Positions 17,050-25,953 of a stretch of DNA of 64,000 nucleotides are shown here, one piece after another. Origin of the DNA: Microbacterium sp. CFH 31415 (GTDB lineage: Bacteria; Actinomycetota; Actinomycetes; Actinomycetales; Microbacteriaceae); assembly GCF_022538185.1 (NCBI RefSeq), contig NZ_JAKYXC010000002.1, positions 576,415-640,414 on the forward strand. Reading direction: 5' to 3'. Position numbers and translations under genes: made by a program. Every line of letters starts with the position of its first letter. Within the stretch, counting starts at the first letter, position 1. Below the pieces are notes generated by a model, which saw nothing but the letters and a program-made list of their open reading frames with translations, did not search any database and was not told where the DNA came from.

Positions 17050-18056
17050 GCCTGCTTCGCCACAGCCGCCCGGCGCGACTTCTCGGCGGCTTCGTTCGCC
17101 AGCTTCAGCTCGGCGGCCGCGACGCGCACCGCGTCCTCGGCCCGCTTGATACGGCGGGCTTCGAAGGTCGGGGCACCGTGGCGTTCGCGCACGCGGTCGA
17201 CGTCTTCGGCGACGCCCACGATGATCCACGTCGAGGCGAGCAGGATCACCTGCGCCGACAGGTTGAACCACAGCAGCAGCGCGATGAGCGCGGCGAACGA
17301 CGCGAGAAGCGGGTTCGATCCGGCTCCGGCGACGAACATGCCCGACAGCTGCTGCAGCACGGTGAGGCCGATGCCGCCGATCAGCGCGCCGGCGAAGAGC
17401 GTGCGCGGCCGGGCCTTCACACCGCTGAGCACGACGAACGCGAGGGCGATCAAGCTCGCGTCGAGCAGGAAGACGACGACCAGCGCGAGAGCGCGGGTGG
17501 CGGCATCCGCGACGAATCCTTGGACGCCGAGCCAGTCCCCCACCCATCCGATGAACGTGGAGCCGTAGAACGTGACGACGGCCGAGAGCACGAAGCCGCC
17601 GCCGATGGCGATGGCGAGCAGCAGGTTGCGCAGAATCACCCAGACCCAGAAGACGTCGTCGTGGATCTCATCGGCGAGATTGCGCAAGGCCGCCCTCAGC
17701 GAGCCGATCGCGCCGATCGCGGCACCGACGAGGGCGACGAGCGACAGGATGCCGGTCAGCGTGAGTCCGGCGGGAGCCTGGATCTTGTCGACTTCGATGA
17801 GCCCGTTCTCGCCGAGCAGTCCGGGGATCGCGGAATCCACCGTGTCGACCAGCGCCTGCCACGCGGCGGGATTCCCCGACAGCCACAGTGCCGCGAACGA
17901 GAAGCCCAGCAGCACGCCCGCGAACACAGAGAACAGCGCGCGGTAGGTGATGCTGTCCGCCAGCATCGCGCCGCGTCGCTCGAGATAGTGGAACCAGACC
18001 CGCACCGGCCGGAGACTCAGTGCCCACGCCGTCAGTTTCGCGATGAGGTCAGCCAT
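17046..18056 (-). CDS. YihY/BrkB-family membrane protein
   Basis: A 336-residue protein with six hydrophobic helices characteristic of the YihY/UPF0761 family: FSVFAGVLLGFSFAALWLSG, GILSLVALVGAAIGAIGS, LLLAIAIGGGFVLSAVVTF, ALALVVVFLLDASLIALAFV, LFAGALIGGIGLTVLQQL, and ALIALLLWFNLSAQVILLAS. The family is conserved in bacteria and has no proven function; the old ribonuclease BN assignment was wrong. A cytoplasmic charged tail (about 280-336) ends the protein. The start is leaderless-looking (TAGCCT 6 nt upstream), and the gene is followed by nnrE with overlap. Confidence 0.9.
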   Translation of the reverse strand: MADLIAKLTAWALSLRPVRVWFHYLERRGAMLADSITYRALFSVFAGVLLGFSFAALWLSGNPAAWQALVDTVDSAIPGLLGENGLIEVDKIQAPAGLTLTGILSLVALVGAAIGAIGSLRAALRNLADEIHDDVFWVWVILRNLLLAIAIGGGFVLSAVVTFYGSTFIGWVGDWLGVQGFVADAATRALALVVVFLLDASLIALAFVVLSGVKARPRTLFAGALIGGIGLTVLQQLSGMFVAGAGSNPLLASFAALIALLLWFNLSAQVILLASTWIIVGVAEDVDRVRERHGAPTFEARRIKRAEDAVRVAAAELKLANEAAEKSRRAAVAKQA

Positions 18057-18062
18057 GTCGCC

Positions 18063-18068
18063 AGGCTA
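18063..18068 (-). promoter_or_regulatory. -10 hexamer of the yihY-nnrE transcript
   Basis: TAGCCT on the minus strand, 6 nt from ATG 18056, no Shine-Dalgarno. Confidence 0.45.
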
Positions 18069-18153
18069 TCCGGGCACCGTCGGCACTCGACCCGGTTGAC
18101 ACGGCGCCCGAAGACGGTGCACGCGGCTGGATGATCCTCGTCGCGCCGCAGGC

Positions 18154-19392
18154 TCAGCCGGTCTGGCCGAGCTCGCCGTAGATCGAGAAGATCGGCATGT
18201 ACAGCGAGATCACCATGCCGCCGATGATGATGCCGATGCCGACGATGAGGATCGGCTCGATGGAGGCTGTGAGCTGCGAGGTCGCCGCCTCGACCTCGTT
18301 CTCGTAGAAGTCGGCGATGCTGCGGAGCATCTCGGCGAGCGTGCCCGACTCCTCACCGACCGAGATCATCTGCGCGACCATCGGCGGGAAGACCTCGGCT
18401 TTGGCGAGCGGTCCCGAGAACGACCGGCCCTGCTTGACCGATTCCTGGATCTCGCGCACCGCCTGCTCGATCTTCCAGTTGTTCGATGCCGCGCCCACGA
18501 TAGAGAGCGCCTGCACCAGTGGCACACCGGCGTCGAGCATCATCGACAGGCTGCGGGCGAACCGCGCGACAGCGATCTTGGTGGTCAGCGGACCGACGAC
18601 GGGCAGCTTCAGCCGCCATGGGTCGACCACTCGGCGCACCTTATCCTCGCGCCTGTTGCGCACCCACCACAGCCAGCCGGCGATGCCGCCACCGATCATG
18701 ATCGGCAGAATCCACAGCATGTTGTTCGACAGCGTCACGAGGATCTGCGTCGGCAGCGGCAGCGCCGAACCCAGGCCCGTGAACATGCCCTCGAAGATCG
18801 GCACGACGAAGGTCACCATCGCGACCACGCCGAGGATCGCGATCACGAAGACGATGATCGGGTAGGTGGTCGCCGACTTGATCTTGCCCTGCAGCTCGGC
18901 CTCGCCCGCGTAGGTCTCGGCGATGGTCGCCAGCGCCTCTCCGAGGAATCCGCCCGACTCGCCCACCCGGATCATGCTGATCATGAGCGGTGGGTACACG
19001 TCGGGGTACGCCGCAAGGGCCGCCGAGAACGACGAACCCGACTCCACGGCTGCGCGCACGCCGACGAGCGAGCTCTGCAGCTTCTTGTCCTCGGCCTGCT
19101 CGATGAGAATCGCCAGCGTGCGCATGAGCGGGAGGCCGGCGTTGATCAGCCCGGCCATCTGCTTCGAGAACACTGCGAGCGTGCCGACCTTCACCCGCCG
19201 CTCGAACCCGGGGATCGAGACGTCGCGGTTGAGCCCCGTCTTCGAGGTGAGCGTCACCTCGAGCGGCGTGAGGCCCTGCGCGCGCAGCTTCGCCGTGACG
19301 CCGTTCGCGCCGGAAGCTTCGAGCGTGCCCTTGACGATCCCGCCGCCGGTGGCGTCGATCGCCCGGTACGAGTACTCCTCGATGAGCGCCAT
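18154..19392 (-). CDS. pilC: type IV pilus inner-membrane platform protein PilC
   Basis: A 412-residue GspF/PilC-type polytopic protein with two cytoplasmic helical F domains (residues about 70-190 and 275-395), each followed by membrane segments: TYPIIVFVIAILGVVAMVTFV, ILPIMIGGGIAGWLWWV and PILIVGIGIIIGGMVISLYM. The F-domain hallmark VGESGGFLGEAL recurs as VGEESGTLAEML. It anchors the pilus motor and couples PilB/PilT ATP hydrolysis to subunit extraction and insertion. It is last in the pilus operon; its ATG (19392) overlaps the pilT stop as TGATG. Confidence 0.95.
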   Translation of the reverse strand: MALIEEYSYRAIDATGGGIVKGTLEASGANGVTAKLRAQGLTPLEVTLTSKTGLNRDVSIPGFERRVKVGTLAVFSKQMAGLINAGLPLMRTLAILIEQAEDKKLQSSLVGVRAAVESGSSFSAALAAYPDVYPPLMISMIRVGESGGFLGEALATIAETYAGEAELQGKIKSATTYPIIVFVIAILGVVAMVTFVVPIFEGMFTGLGSALPLPTQILVTLSNNMLWILPIMIGGGIAGWLWWVRNRREDKVRRVVDPWRLKLPVVGPLTTKIAVARFARSLSMMLDAGVPLVQALSIVGAASNNWKIEQAVREIQESVKQGRSFSGPLAKAEVFPPMVAQMISVGEESGTLAEMLRSIADFYENEVEAATSQLTASIEPILIVGIGIIIGGMVISLYMPIFSIYGELGQTG

Positions 19393-20531
19393 CAGTTCGT
19401 CCAGCCGACCGACTGCATGTCTGCGTGGGCCGACCACGCGTCGGCGTCGAGGTCGCGCGGGCGCACCCGCACGTCGTCGAACGACGCGGCGTCGGCCGCG
19501 TAGCTCTTCGCGAGCTGCATCGAGATGGATCCGTCCTCGACGAGTCGCTTGAGGTCCTGATCGAGTGTGTGCATGCCCAGGCTGCCCCCGGCCTGCAGCA
19601 TCGAGTAGATCTGGCTCACCTGGCCTTCGCGGATCAGATTGGCGATCGCAGGCGTATTGACGAGCACCTCGGTGGCGATCACACGGCCGTCCTCCTGGGC
19701 GCGCGGCAGCAGGGTCTGGCTGATGATCCCCTGCAGCGTGTCGCCGAGCTGGGTGCGCACCTGAGCCTGCTGGTCGGGCGGGAAGGCGTCGACGATGCGG
19801 TTGATCGACTTCGCCGCACTCTGCGTGTGGAGCGTCGAGAGCACGAGGTGACCGGTCTCGGCCGCGGACAGGGCGGTGGAGATGGATGCCGGGTCCCGGA
19901 GCTCACCGATGAGGATGACGTCGGGGTCCTGACGGAGCACGCGCCGGAGGGCCTCGGAGAACGACGCGGTGTCGCTCCCGATCTCCCGCTGGTGGATGAG
20001 AGAGCGGCGGCTCGTGTGCTGGAACTCGACAGGATCCTCGACCGTCACGATGTGCGCGGGGAGCGTGCGGTTGACGACGTCGATCATGGAGGCGAGCGTC
20101 GTCGACTTCCCCGAGCCGGTCGGCCCCGTCACGAGCACGAGCCCCCGGGGGCGCAGCACGAGATCGCGCGCTGCCGCCGGCACGCCCAGTTCCTCGAGCG
20201 GGCGGATCCGGTCGGGGATGAAGCGCATCGCCACGGCGACGTCACCGAGCTGGCGGAAGACGTTGACGCGGAAGCGGGCGACCTGCGGCACTGTGTACGA
20301 GAGGTCGACCTCGCCGTGGATGCGGAACTCCTCGAGCTGCTCGCGCGACATGAGGCCGCCCACGGCCTCGTCGAGCCAGGCCGACGAAGTGGGCTCGGCC
20401 CAGCCGGGGATGCCGGTGAGGTCGCTGTCCACGCGCATGAGCGCTGGCTGGCGAGCCGTCAGGTGCACGTCCGAGGCCCGCGACCGCTGGGCGACGCCGA
20501 GCATCGAGGTCAGATCTTCAGATGCGGTCAT
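19392..20531 (-). CDS. pilT: type IV pilus retraction ATPase PilT
   Basis: A 379-residue hexameric secretion ATPase. Walker A is GPTGSGKSTT (about residue 135), the Asp box is VTVEDPVEFQH, Walker B is DPDVILIGELRD and the His box is GHLVLSTLHTQSAAKSINR. The PilT-specific N-terminal PAS-like domain has ASDVHLTARQPALMRVD. PilT depolymerises the pilus, giving twitching motility or DNA uptake. Its presence with PilB implies a dynamic pilus rather than a static pseudopilus. It lies 1 bp after pilO and overlaps pilC. Confidence 0.95.
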   Translation of the reverse strand: MTASEDLTSMLGVAQRSRASDVHLTARQPALMRVDSDLTGIPGWAEPTSSAWLDEAVGGLMSREQLEEFRIHGEVDLSYTVPQVARFRVNVFRQLGDVAVAMRFIPDRIRPLEELGVPAAARDLVLRPRGLVLVTGPTGSGKSTTLASMIDVVNRTLPAHIVTVEDPVEFQHTSRRSLIHQREIGSDTASFSEALRRVLRQDPDVILIGELRDPASISTALSAAETGHLVLSTLHTQSAAKSINRIVDAFPPDQQAQVRTQLGDTLQGIISQTLLPRAQEDGRVIATEVLVNTPAIANLIREGQVSQIYSMLQAGGSLGMHTLDQDLKRLVEDGSISMQLAKSYAADAASFDDVRVRPRDLDADAWSAHADMQSVGWTN

Positions 20532-20532
20532 G

Positions 20533-21234
20533 TCAGTCCTCCGTGCGTACGAGGGCGAGGGCGGTCACGGTGAGGGTGCCCTCCTCGAGGGTTCCGTCGA
20601 TGGTGGCGAGCAGGCGGGGGCCGCGGCTGAGCGCGTCGATGAACGCCGCAGCCGACCGGGCGTCGGCCACCTGCACGGTGATCGTCACCGGGATCTGCTG
20701 CTGCGGTGAGACGGCGGGCTCGGTCGAGGTCTCGCCTGCGCCGGCGTCGGTCGCGGCGTCGGCGGTTTCGGTCGTCTCGCCCTCGACCGGGGCGGTTTCA
20801 CCCGGGGCCGCGGCGGCTTCACCCTCGGCCGGGGCGGTGTCGGCCGGCGCCGTGCCGGCGTCGTCGCCCTCGAGGCCGGTTCGCGGCGCCCACGGCTCGG
20901 CGTCGGCGGCCACCACGCTCTCGATCGTGGCGCCGGTGGCCCGGGCTGAGTCCACGACGATCTGCATGACGTCATCGAGTTGACTGGATGCCGCGATCTG
21001 GCGCCGCAGTGCGGTGACGTCGCCGGTGAGGGACTCGATCTCGGCCTGGGCCGCGGTGAGCTGCGAGACCCGCACGTCGTACAGCTGATTCGTCTGTGCG
21101 ACGTTCGCAGTGTCGGCGTCGATGGCGCGCGCCGAACTGTACATCGGCAGCACGACCATCGTCAGGCCGGCGACCAGCAGCGCGACCACCACGACGATGC
21201 CGAGCAGGTTGATCATCTGACGGGGGACGTTCAC
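20533..21234 (-). CDS. pilO: PilO-like pilus assembly protein
   Basis: A 233-residue bitopic protein with one N-terminal membrane helix (LLGIVVVVALLVAGLTMVVL, about residues 9-28) and a coiled coil (about 40-85, QLTAAQAEIESLTGDVTALR). The C-terminal ferredoxin-like domain (about 175-233) has IPVTITVQVADARSAAAFID. Between them lies a 55-residue Ala/Glu/Thr/Pro-rich low-complexity insert (about 115-170) that ordinary PilO lacks. PilO pairs with PilN to link PilM to the pilus machine. A GTG start at 21234 overlaps pilN. Identification rests on position and topology as much as on sequence. Confidence 0.82.
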   Translation of the reverse strand: MNVPRQMINLLGIVVVVALLVAGLTMVVLPMYSSARAIDADTANVAQTNQLYDVRVSQLTAAQAEIESLTGDVTALRRQIAASSQLDDVMQIVVDSARATGATIESVVAADAEPWAPRTGLEGDDAGTAPADTAPAEGEAAAAPGETAPVEGETTETADAATDAGAGETSTEPAVSPQQQIPVTITVQVADARSAAAFIDALSRGPRLLATIDGTLEEGTLTVTALALVRTED

Positions 21235-21875
21235 TCCGTCGCCTCCTCGTTGTAGGCACCGGTGTACACCGACTGATCGAACACGACGCGCAGCTCGTAC
21301 TCGTACCCGCTCTCGGTCGCCTCGACCTCCCAGCCGTCGGCCTCGAGCACACCCGGCAGGGCTCGCACATTGCGGACGATCGGCACGACGAGCTGCGGAG
21401 CGGGGCTCGCGACGGTCACGGTGCCCGCGGCCCCGACCTCGATCGCGGGGTCGTCGCCCTGCAGCATCCCTCCCGGAGCGATGCTGAAGCCTGCGATCAC
21501 CGAACCGCCGGGGAGCACCCCGCCGATGGCGTTGACGAGTCCGCCGTACCGCATGTCGGTCGCCATCGCGTCGCTGCGGAACGCCGTGAGCTCGGACTGC
21601 AGGTCGAGCTGCCCCTGCACGTCCGACAGGTCGGCCATCTGCGTCAGCAGGGTCTGCGTGCGGAGACTCTCGACCGCGAAGCGCTGGGCGGCGGTGAGCT
21701 GCAGCCAGAACGCGCCGGCGGTGGCGGCGGCGACGACGAGGATCACAGCGACCAGCGCCAGGATCCAGCGTCGCAGCAGGCGAGCGCTCTGCCGCCGCGC
21801 CGTCTCGGACGGCGGGATGAGGTTGACGAAGGGCGTCCCGCCGACGACCATCGCCGTCGTCTTCGCGATCGACAT
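21231..21875 (-). CDS. pilN: PilN-like pilus assembly protein
   Basis: A 214-residue bitopic protein. The N-terminus contains the PilN motif VNLIPPSE (residues about 18-25), which binds the groove of PilM. A membrane helix (about 36-58, WILALVAVILVVAAATAGAF) and a coiled-coil/ferredoxin-like periplasm-side domain follow. With PilM and PilO it forms the alignment complex of type IV pili. It overlaps pilM and pilO at both ends. No PilP/PilQ homologue is present, as expected for a cell without an outer membrane. Confidence 0.88.
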   Translation of the reverse strand: MSIAKTTAMVVGGTPFVNLIPPSETARRQSARLLRRWILALVAVILVVAAATAGAFWLQLTAAQRFAVESLRTQTLLTQMADLSDVQGQLDLQSELTAFRSDAMATDMRYGGLVNAIGGVLPGGSVIAGFSIAPGGMLQGDDPAIEVGAAGTVTVASPAPQLVVPIVRNVRALPGVLEADGWEVEATESGYEYELRVVFDQSVYTGAYNEEATE

Positions 21876-22927
21876 CAGCGCCCCTCGATCAGGGCGAGGC
21901 CGACGGTGGTGAGCAGATCAAGCCCCACGGTGCCCTGGGGCGCCTCGGTCTTCATCGCGATGATCTCGGCTGCGCCGGCGTAGGCGACCGGCAGCGGCAG
22001 GCTGGCCGCGAGCGATTCTCCGACCTCGGGAGCGGATGCGCCGGCACCGGTGAGGATGACGCGGCTCACCGGCACATCGTTGGTGCGACCCGCGTAGAAC
22101 GCGAGCGTGCTGCGCATGCGGCCGACGAGGTCGGACAGCGCGGCCTCGGTCATTCCGGCTACGCGCTCGCCGCGCGACGACGAGTACCGACGACGACGCG
22201 GGGCGCCCGATCCTGCGCCGACACCCACGAGCTCCTCGACCGGCGCCTCGGTCTCTTCGGCTGCGGGGGCCGCGGCGGCCTCGCGCTCGCGTACGGCATC
22301 GGTGAGGATCTCGAGCGGCAGGATGCGCACGAACCGGGGCACGCCGTCGCGCACGATGACGACGTAGCTGGTGTGGTCGCCGAGGTGCAGTGCTGCGACC
22401 GACTCCCCGGGTGCCGCGAGGCGACTCACCCCGCGGGCGAGCCCGAACGGTGCGAGGTCGACGGTATCCACCGTGAGCTTGGCCTTTCCGACGGCCGTCA
22501 CGAGCTGCTCGACCGTCTCGGCGACCGCAGCGACGAGCAGTCCGGTGATCTGGTCGCCCTCCTGCGAGGACGCGTAGAAATCGAGCACGGCCTGGTCGGC
22601 GGGCACGGGCAGGAGGTCCTGCACCTGGAACGGGAGCGCCTGACGCAGCAGGTCCGGCCGCAGCGCCTGCGTCGTGTATTCGCGCACGAGGATGCGGCGG
22701 CTGCCGATGCCGAGCACCACGCGCCGATGCGAGAACCGCCCGCGGGTCCACAGTTGGCGAAGCGCGAGCGCCACAGCATCCGGATCAAGCACTTCCGAGT
22801 CCCTTGCCGCCCCGACGGGAAGCGGCACGGCGCCGTACGCGACGAGGGCCGGGGTGCGACCGGCCGTCACCTCGGCGGCGCGCACGCCCTCCTCGGTTAT
22901 CTCGAGACCGATGACCGTCTTCGACAT
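21875..22927 (-). CDS. pilM: type IV pilus assembly protein PilM
   Basis: A 350-residue actin-like (FtsA/SHS2-type) cytoplasmic protein. The phosphate-1 region is TVIGLEITEEGVRAAEV (residues about 4-20). The LPFQVQDLLPVPADQAVLDF block (about 103-122) is typical of PilM. ALHLGDHTSYVVIVRDG (about 172-188) and the adenosine motif ILTGAGASAPEVGESL (about 293-308) complete the ATPase fold. An Ala/Glu-rich then Arg-rich insert lies at about 213-245. PilM binds ATP and the PilN tail and connects motor and pilus base. ATG 22927 has a GAGGAG ribosome-binding site; the 31-bp gap to the peptidase gene is the largest inside the lower operon. Confidence 0.92.
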   Translation of the reverse strand: MSKTVIGLEITEEGVRAAEVTAGRTPALVAYGAVPLPVGAARDSEVLDPDAVALALRQLWTRGRFSHRRVVLGIGSRRILVREYTTQALRPDLLRQALPFQVQDLLPVPADQAVLDFYASSQEGDQITGLLVAAVAETVEQLVTAVGKAKLTVDTVDLAPFGLARGVSRLAAPGESVAALHLGDHTSYVVIVRDGVPRFVRILPLEILTDAVREREAAAAPAAEETEAPVEELVGVGAGSGAPRRRRYSSSRGERVAGMTEAALSDLVGRMRSTLAFYAGRTNDVPVSRVILTGAGASAPEVGESLAASLPLPVAYAGAAEIIAMKTEAPQGTVGLDLLTTVGLALIEGR

Positions 22928-22958
22928 GCCCCGCTCCTCTCTTGTTCCGCGCAATCGC

Positions 22959-23780
22959 TCAGGCGATCGCGAACAGCCCCAGGTACCAGCCGGCGAGGGT
23001 CTCGCCGAAAAGGATGCCGATCCACGCGCCGGCGAGCATGAACGGCCCGAACGGGATGGCGGTCTTGCGTCCGGCGCGCCGCATCAGGATGAGTGCGACA
23101 CCGAACACGCCTCCGACCAGGAAGGCGGCGAAAGCACCGACGGCCAGCGCTCCCCAGCCGAGCCACGCCAGGTACGCGCCGACCACTCCGGCGAGCTTGA
23201 CATCGCCGCCACCCATGCCGCCCGGACGCACCACGCGCAGCACGAAGTAGAAGAGGTACAGCGCGGCCGCGCCGATCGCGGCGCGCAGCAGCGCCGCCCA
23301 GTCCGCGCCGAGCAGGCAGGCGAGCGCGAAGAGCACGGTCACCACGAGATAGCTCGGCAGCACGATGCTGTTCGGAAGGCGGTGGGTATCGATGTCGATG
23401 AGTCCGAGCGCGATCGTGATCGCCGCGAAGTAGAGGTAGGCGATGGTCACGACCACCGACGCTGCCGTCGGCAGGGCGCTCTGGGCGAGGAAGAGCCACG
23501 AGATCGCGGCGAAGGCGAGACCCGTCGCGAGCTCGACAAGCGGGTAACGCGGCGAGATGGTCGCCCCGCACGATGCGCAGCGGCCGCGCAGTGCGACCCA
23601 CGACACGACGGGCACGTTCTGCCACGGCCGCACAGGAGCGTCGCACGCCGGGCAGCGGCTCTCGCGGGTGAGCGGAATGCCGGCGGGCACGCGGTAGATG
23701 ACGACGTTGAGGAACGAGCCGATCACCAGCCCAAGGAGACCGGCGAAGACGAGCGCGAATGCGAAGAGCGCGGGGCTCAT
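22959..23780 (-). CDS. pilD: prepilin peptidase / N-methyltransferase
   Basis: A 273-residue polytopic aspartic protease. The N-terminal methyltransferase-associated domain keeps both zinc pairs (CPACD, CASCG; residues about 44-72) and the VIGSFLNVVIYRVP motif. The catalytic aspartates are in GLIDIDTHRLPN and PGGMGGGDVKLAG. Eight hydrophobic segments are visible. It cleaves pilin leaders after glycine and methylates the new N-terminal residue. It overlaps the PilX-like gene by ATGA. Because the methylase cysteines are kept, it is the bifunctional PilD type, not the shorter CpaA/TadV type of Tad pili. Confidence 0.95.
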   Translation of the reverse strand: MSPALFAFALVFAGLLGLVIGSFLNVVIYRVPAGIPLTRESRCPACDAPVRPWQNVPVVSWVALRGRCASCGATISPRYPLVELATGLAFAAISWLFLAQSALPTAASVVVTIAYLYFAAITIALGLIDIDTHRLPNSIVLPSYLVVTVLFALACLLGADWAALLRAAIGAAALYLFYFVLRVVRPGGMGGGDVKLAGVVGAYLAWLGWGALAVGAFAAFLVGGVFGVALILMRRAGRKTAIPFGPFMLAGAWIGILFGETLAGWYLGLFAIA

Positions 23781-25342
23781 GAGATCACCTGCGGCGGGAT
23801 GTCGCGCTGCGAGACGAGCGCGCCGAGCGTGCCCGACCCACTGCCGCCAGCGCCGCCCGAGGACATGCCGGGCACGCCGATCGGGTCGGCCGTGAAGGTG
23901 AGGCCGCCACCGTAGTTCCATCCGCCGCCGTAGAACGCGCCGTTCCACGCATCGTCAATGCCGCCGGCGCCGCCGCCGACGTCGATCTTGCACGGCGTGT
24001 ACGCCATCGCCGTGACGCTCGTGTCGGTGACGGTGCCGTTGATGTAGATCGGGCCATAGCCTGAGCCGCACGTCGGCTTGCTGTCGCCAGGGGTCACGTC
24101 TTCGGTGATGAACCACACCTTCGGCTTCGACGGCAGTCCGGATGCCGCCTTCACCTTGAGAGTGGTGAGGTCCATGCCCTTGGCGAGGATCACGAGGTTG
24201 GTGCGAATGGCGAGATTCGGGTTCGAGCCGTTGTTGGACGAGAGCGTCGAGCACGCGCGAGCGTCGAGGATCGTCGCTCCGGTGTACGAAGGCAAGGTCG
24301 TCCAGCCGGTTCCGGGAGAGCTGTTGAAGTACGAGCACGTGCCCGGTCCGGTTCCGGAGTTCACGAGCGTCACGACGCTGAAGCCCGGCCAGTCGGACGC
24401 CTTGTACTTGTACTCGAACCACGGCGGCAGCGTCGGCGAGGTCGGGCCCGACACGGACGGCGGCCTCGAGATGCCGCCAGCGGCGACCCCGCTGTTCATC
24501 GTCAGCGTACGAGCGGCGGGGAGCGTGAGCGTTCCGTCGATGCGCACGTTCCCCAGGCCGACGTTGCCGGTCGTCGTGACTGACTTCCCGACTCGCTTGT
24601 TGCCCCACCCGAAGTCCAGCGCACCGTTGGCGTGCAGGTTGCCGAGGATGGTCCCCTCGACTCTTCCGGTGCCGGTTCCGGACGTCGACACGTCGCCCTC
24701 GAAGATATCGCCGGCGCAGCAGACGTTGAGGACTCCGGTGGCGCGTACGTTTCCCTTGATCGTGCAGCCGCCGCTCGTCTTGATGTCGCCGCCGACCGTG
24801 AAGTTCGCCGGAATGAAGCTCTGGCACGTGAACGTCGCCTGGGGCACGATGATGTCGAGCAGCCGTCCCATTCCGGCGGTTTTCACCTCTTCGGTGAATT
24901 TCACCTCGGCGGTGCCGAAGAACACCATGTCGCCGGCGCCGGCGGGCGTCTCGGTGTAGGCGTAGATCGCCTGAGTCGTCGTCATGCCCGAACCCGCCGT
25001 GCCCGTCGCGGTGATCGTGGCGATGCCTGCACCGCACGCGACCTTGTAGCTGTACGTCGGGGACGCGGCATCCGCTGCATCGACCTTCACGTCCTTGAGC
25101 ACGCCGGGGCACGCGAGGGTCCCGCGGCGAAGCGCCGTCACCGCGTCGGCGAGACCGGCGTCGGCGGCCGAACGCGACTGCGCCGTGCTGCGGCTGTCGG
25201 AGAGCACGGAAGTCGTATTGGTGACGATCGCCGCGAGGGCGAGCCCGCCGATGCTGAGCACCAGCATGATGACGAGCACCGAGACGAGCGACGATCCGCG
25301 ATCGCCGAGGGCGACGCGGCGTGCGGAGAGCTTCACCAGCAT
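23777..25342 (-). CDS. large PilX-like pilus protein with beta-rich C-terminal domain
   Basis: A 521-residue protein. A basic leader ends GDRG, and a hydrophobic helix SLVSVLVIMLVLSIGGLALA (about 18-37) follows, like PilX/GspK-type minor pilins; as in GspK-type proteins, position 5 is not Glu. Residues about 60-110 resemble the PilX N-terminal region. Residues about 140-300 are a run of short Gly-rich strands (FTVGGDIKTSGGCTIKGNV, EGTILGNLHANGAL) resembling a bactofilin or beta-solenoid. A C-terminal region with five or more cysteines follows. It is about three times the length of ordinary minor pilins and could form the pilus tip; that role is inference. It overlaps pilD and the minor pilin gene. 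Confidence 0.72.
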   Translation of the reverse strand: MLVKLSARRVALGDRGSSLVSVLVIMLVLSIGGLALAAIVTNTTSVLSDSRSTAQSRSAADAGLADAVTALRRGTLACPGVLKDVKVDAADAASPTYSYKVACGAGIATITATGTAGSGMTTTQAIYAYTETPAGAGDMVFFGTAEVKFTEEVKTAGMGRLLDIIVPQATFTCQSFIPANFTVGGDIKTSGGCTIKGNVRATGVLNVCCAGDIFEGDVSTSGTGTGRVEGTILGNLHANGALDFGWGNKRVGKSVTTTGNVGLGNVRIDGTLTLPAARTLTMNSGVAAGGISRPPSVSGPTSPTLPPWFEYKYKASDWPGFSVVTLVNSGTGPGTCSYFNSSPGTGWTTLPSYTGATILDARACSTLSSNNGSNPNLAIRTNLVILAKGMDLTTLKVKAASGLPSKPKVWFITEDVTPGDSKPTCGSGYGPIYINGTVTDTSVTAMAYTPCKIDVGGGAGGIDDAWNGAFYGGGWNYGGGLTFTADPIGVPGMSSGGAGGSGSGTLGALVSQRDIPPQVIS

Positions 25343-25953
25343 GTGAGCGTGTCCGTCCCTACGATCGCCGCCTGCGCGGTCACCCCGTTCGACACGACGA
25401 CGGTGGCGTCGCCGCGCGTGATCTCCAAGCCGTACGAGAGCGTCTGCCCGTTGCGTGAGAACGCGTCGGTGAGCCCGTCGCCATCGGCATCGACCGGCAC
25501 GAACTTGGGCTTGCCGCTCGCGTCGTTGCCGTCGCGGCGAGACAGCGACGGGTGCGCACCGTCGCCGCTCGCCGCGTCGCCGTTCACGAGTACGGTCCAC
25601 GTGCTCGTGTTCGAGGTGGAGATGGGACCGGATGCTGCGACCCGGTACCGCACATCTCCACCGGTCGTCACGACCCATGCCCGGCACTCCCGACCGCCCC
25701 CCGGGGTCGAGACCTTCGCGATCAGCGCACGGTTGGCAGAAGTGATCGTGAAAGCCGTGGCATTGCGCAACGACGTCTGGATGGAATTGCTGACCACAAC
25801 GGACTGACCGGTCGCGGAATCGCGATCGGTCGTCTGCGCCTGCGCACGGAGTCCGTTTACGAACATGAGGGCCAGCAGTCCTAGGAAGAGAGAGGTGACG
25901 ACGATGTAGATGATCAGCTCGACGAGCGTGACGCCGTCGTCGTCTGCGTTCAC
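25333..25953 (-). CDS. minor pilin, PilW/PulJ-like
   Basis: A 206-residue prepilin. The six-residue hydrophilic leader ends in Gly7, the mature protein starts VTLVE with the required Glu at position 5, and a hydrophobic helix LIIYIVVTSLFLGLLALMFV follows. The globular part has two cysteines (GRECRAW and the terminal TLTCW) that could form a disulfide. GTG 25953 overlaps the upstream minor pilin stop as GTGA. Minor pilins of this class prime pilus assembly. Confidence 0.85.
   Translation of the reverse strand: MNADDDGVTLVELIIYIVVTSLFLGLLALMFVNGLRAQAQTTDRDSATGQSVVVSNSIQTSLRNATAFTITSANRALIAKVSTPGGGRECRAWVVTTGGDVRYRVAASGPISTSNTSTWTVLVNGDAASGDGAHPSLSRRDGNDASGKPKFVPVDADGDGLTDAFSRNGQTLSYGLEITRGDATVVVSNGVTAQAAIVGTDTLTCW

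Noticed and set aside
15211..17568. 785-residue plus-strand open frame
   Set aside because: Antisense to the antiporter, nnrE and yihY genes, with low-complexity Arg/His/Asp content.
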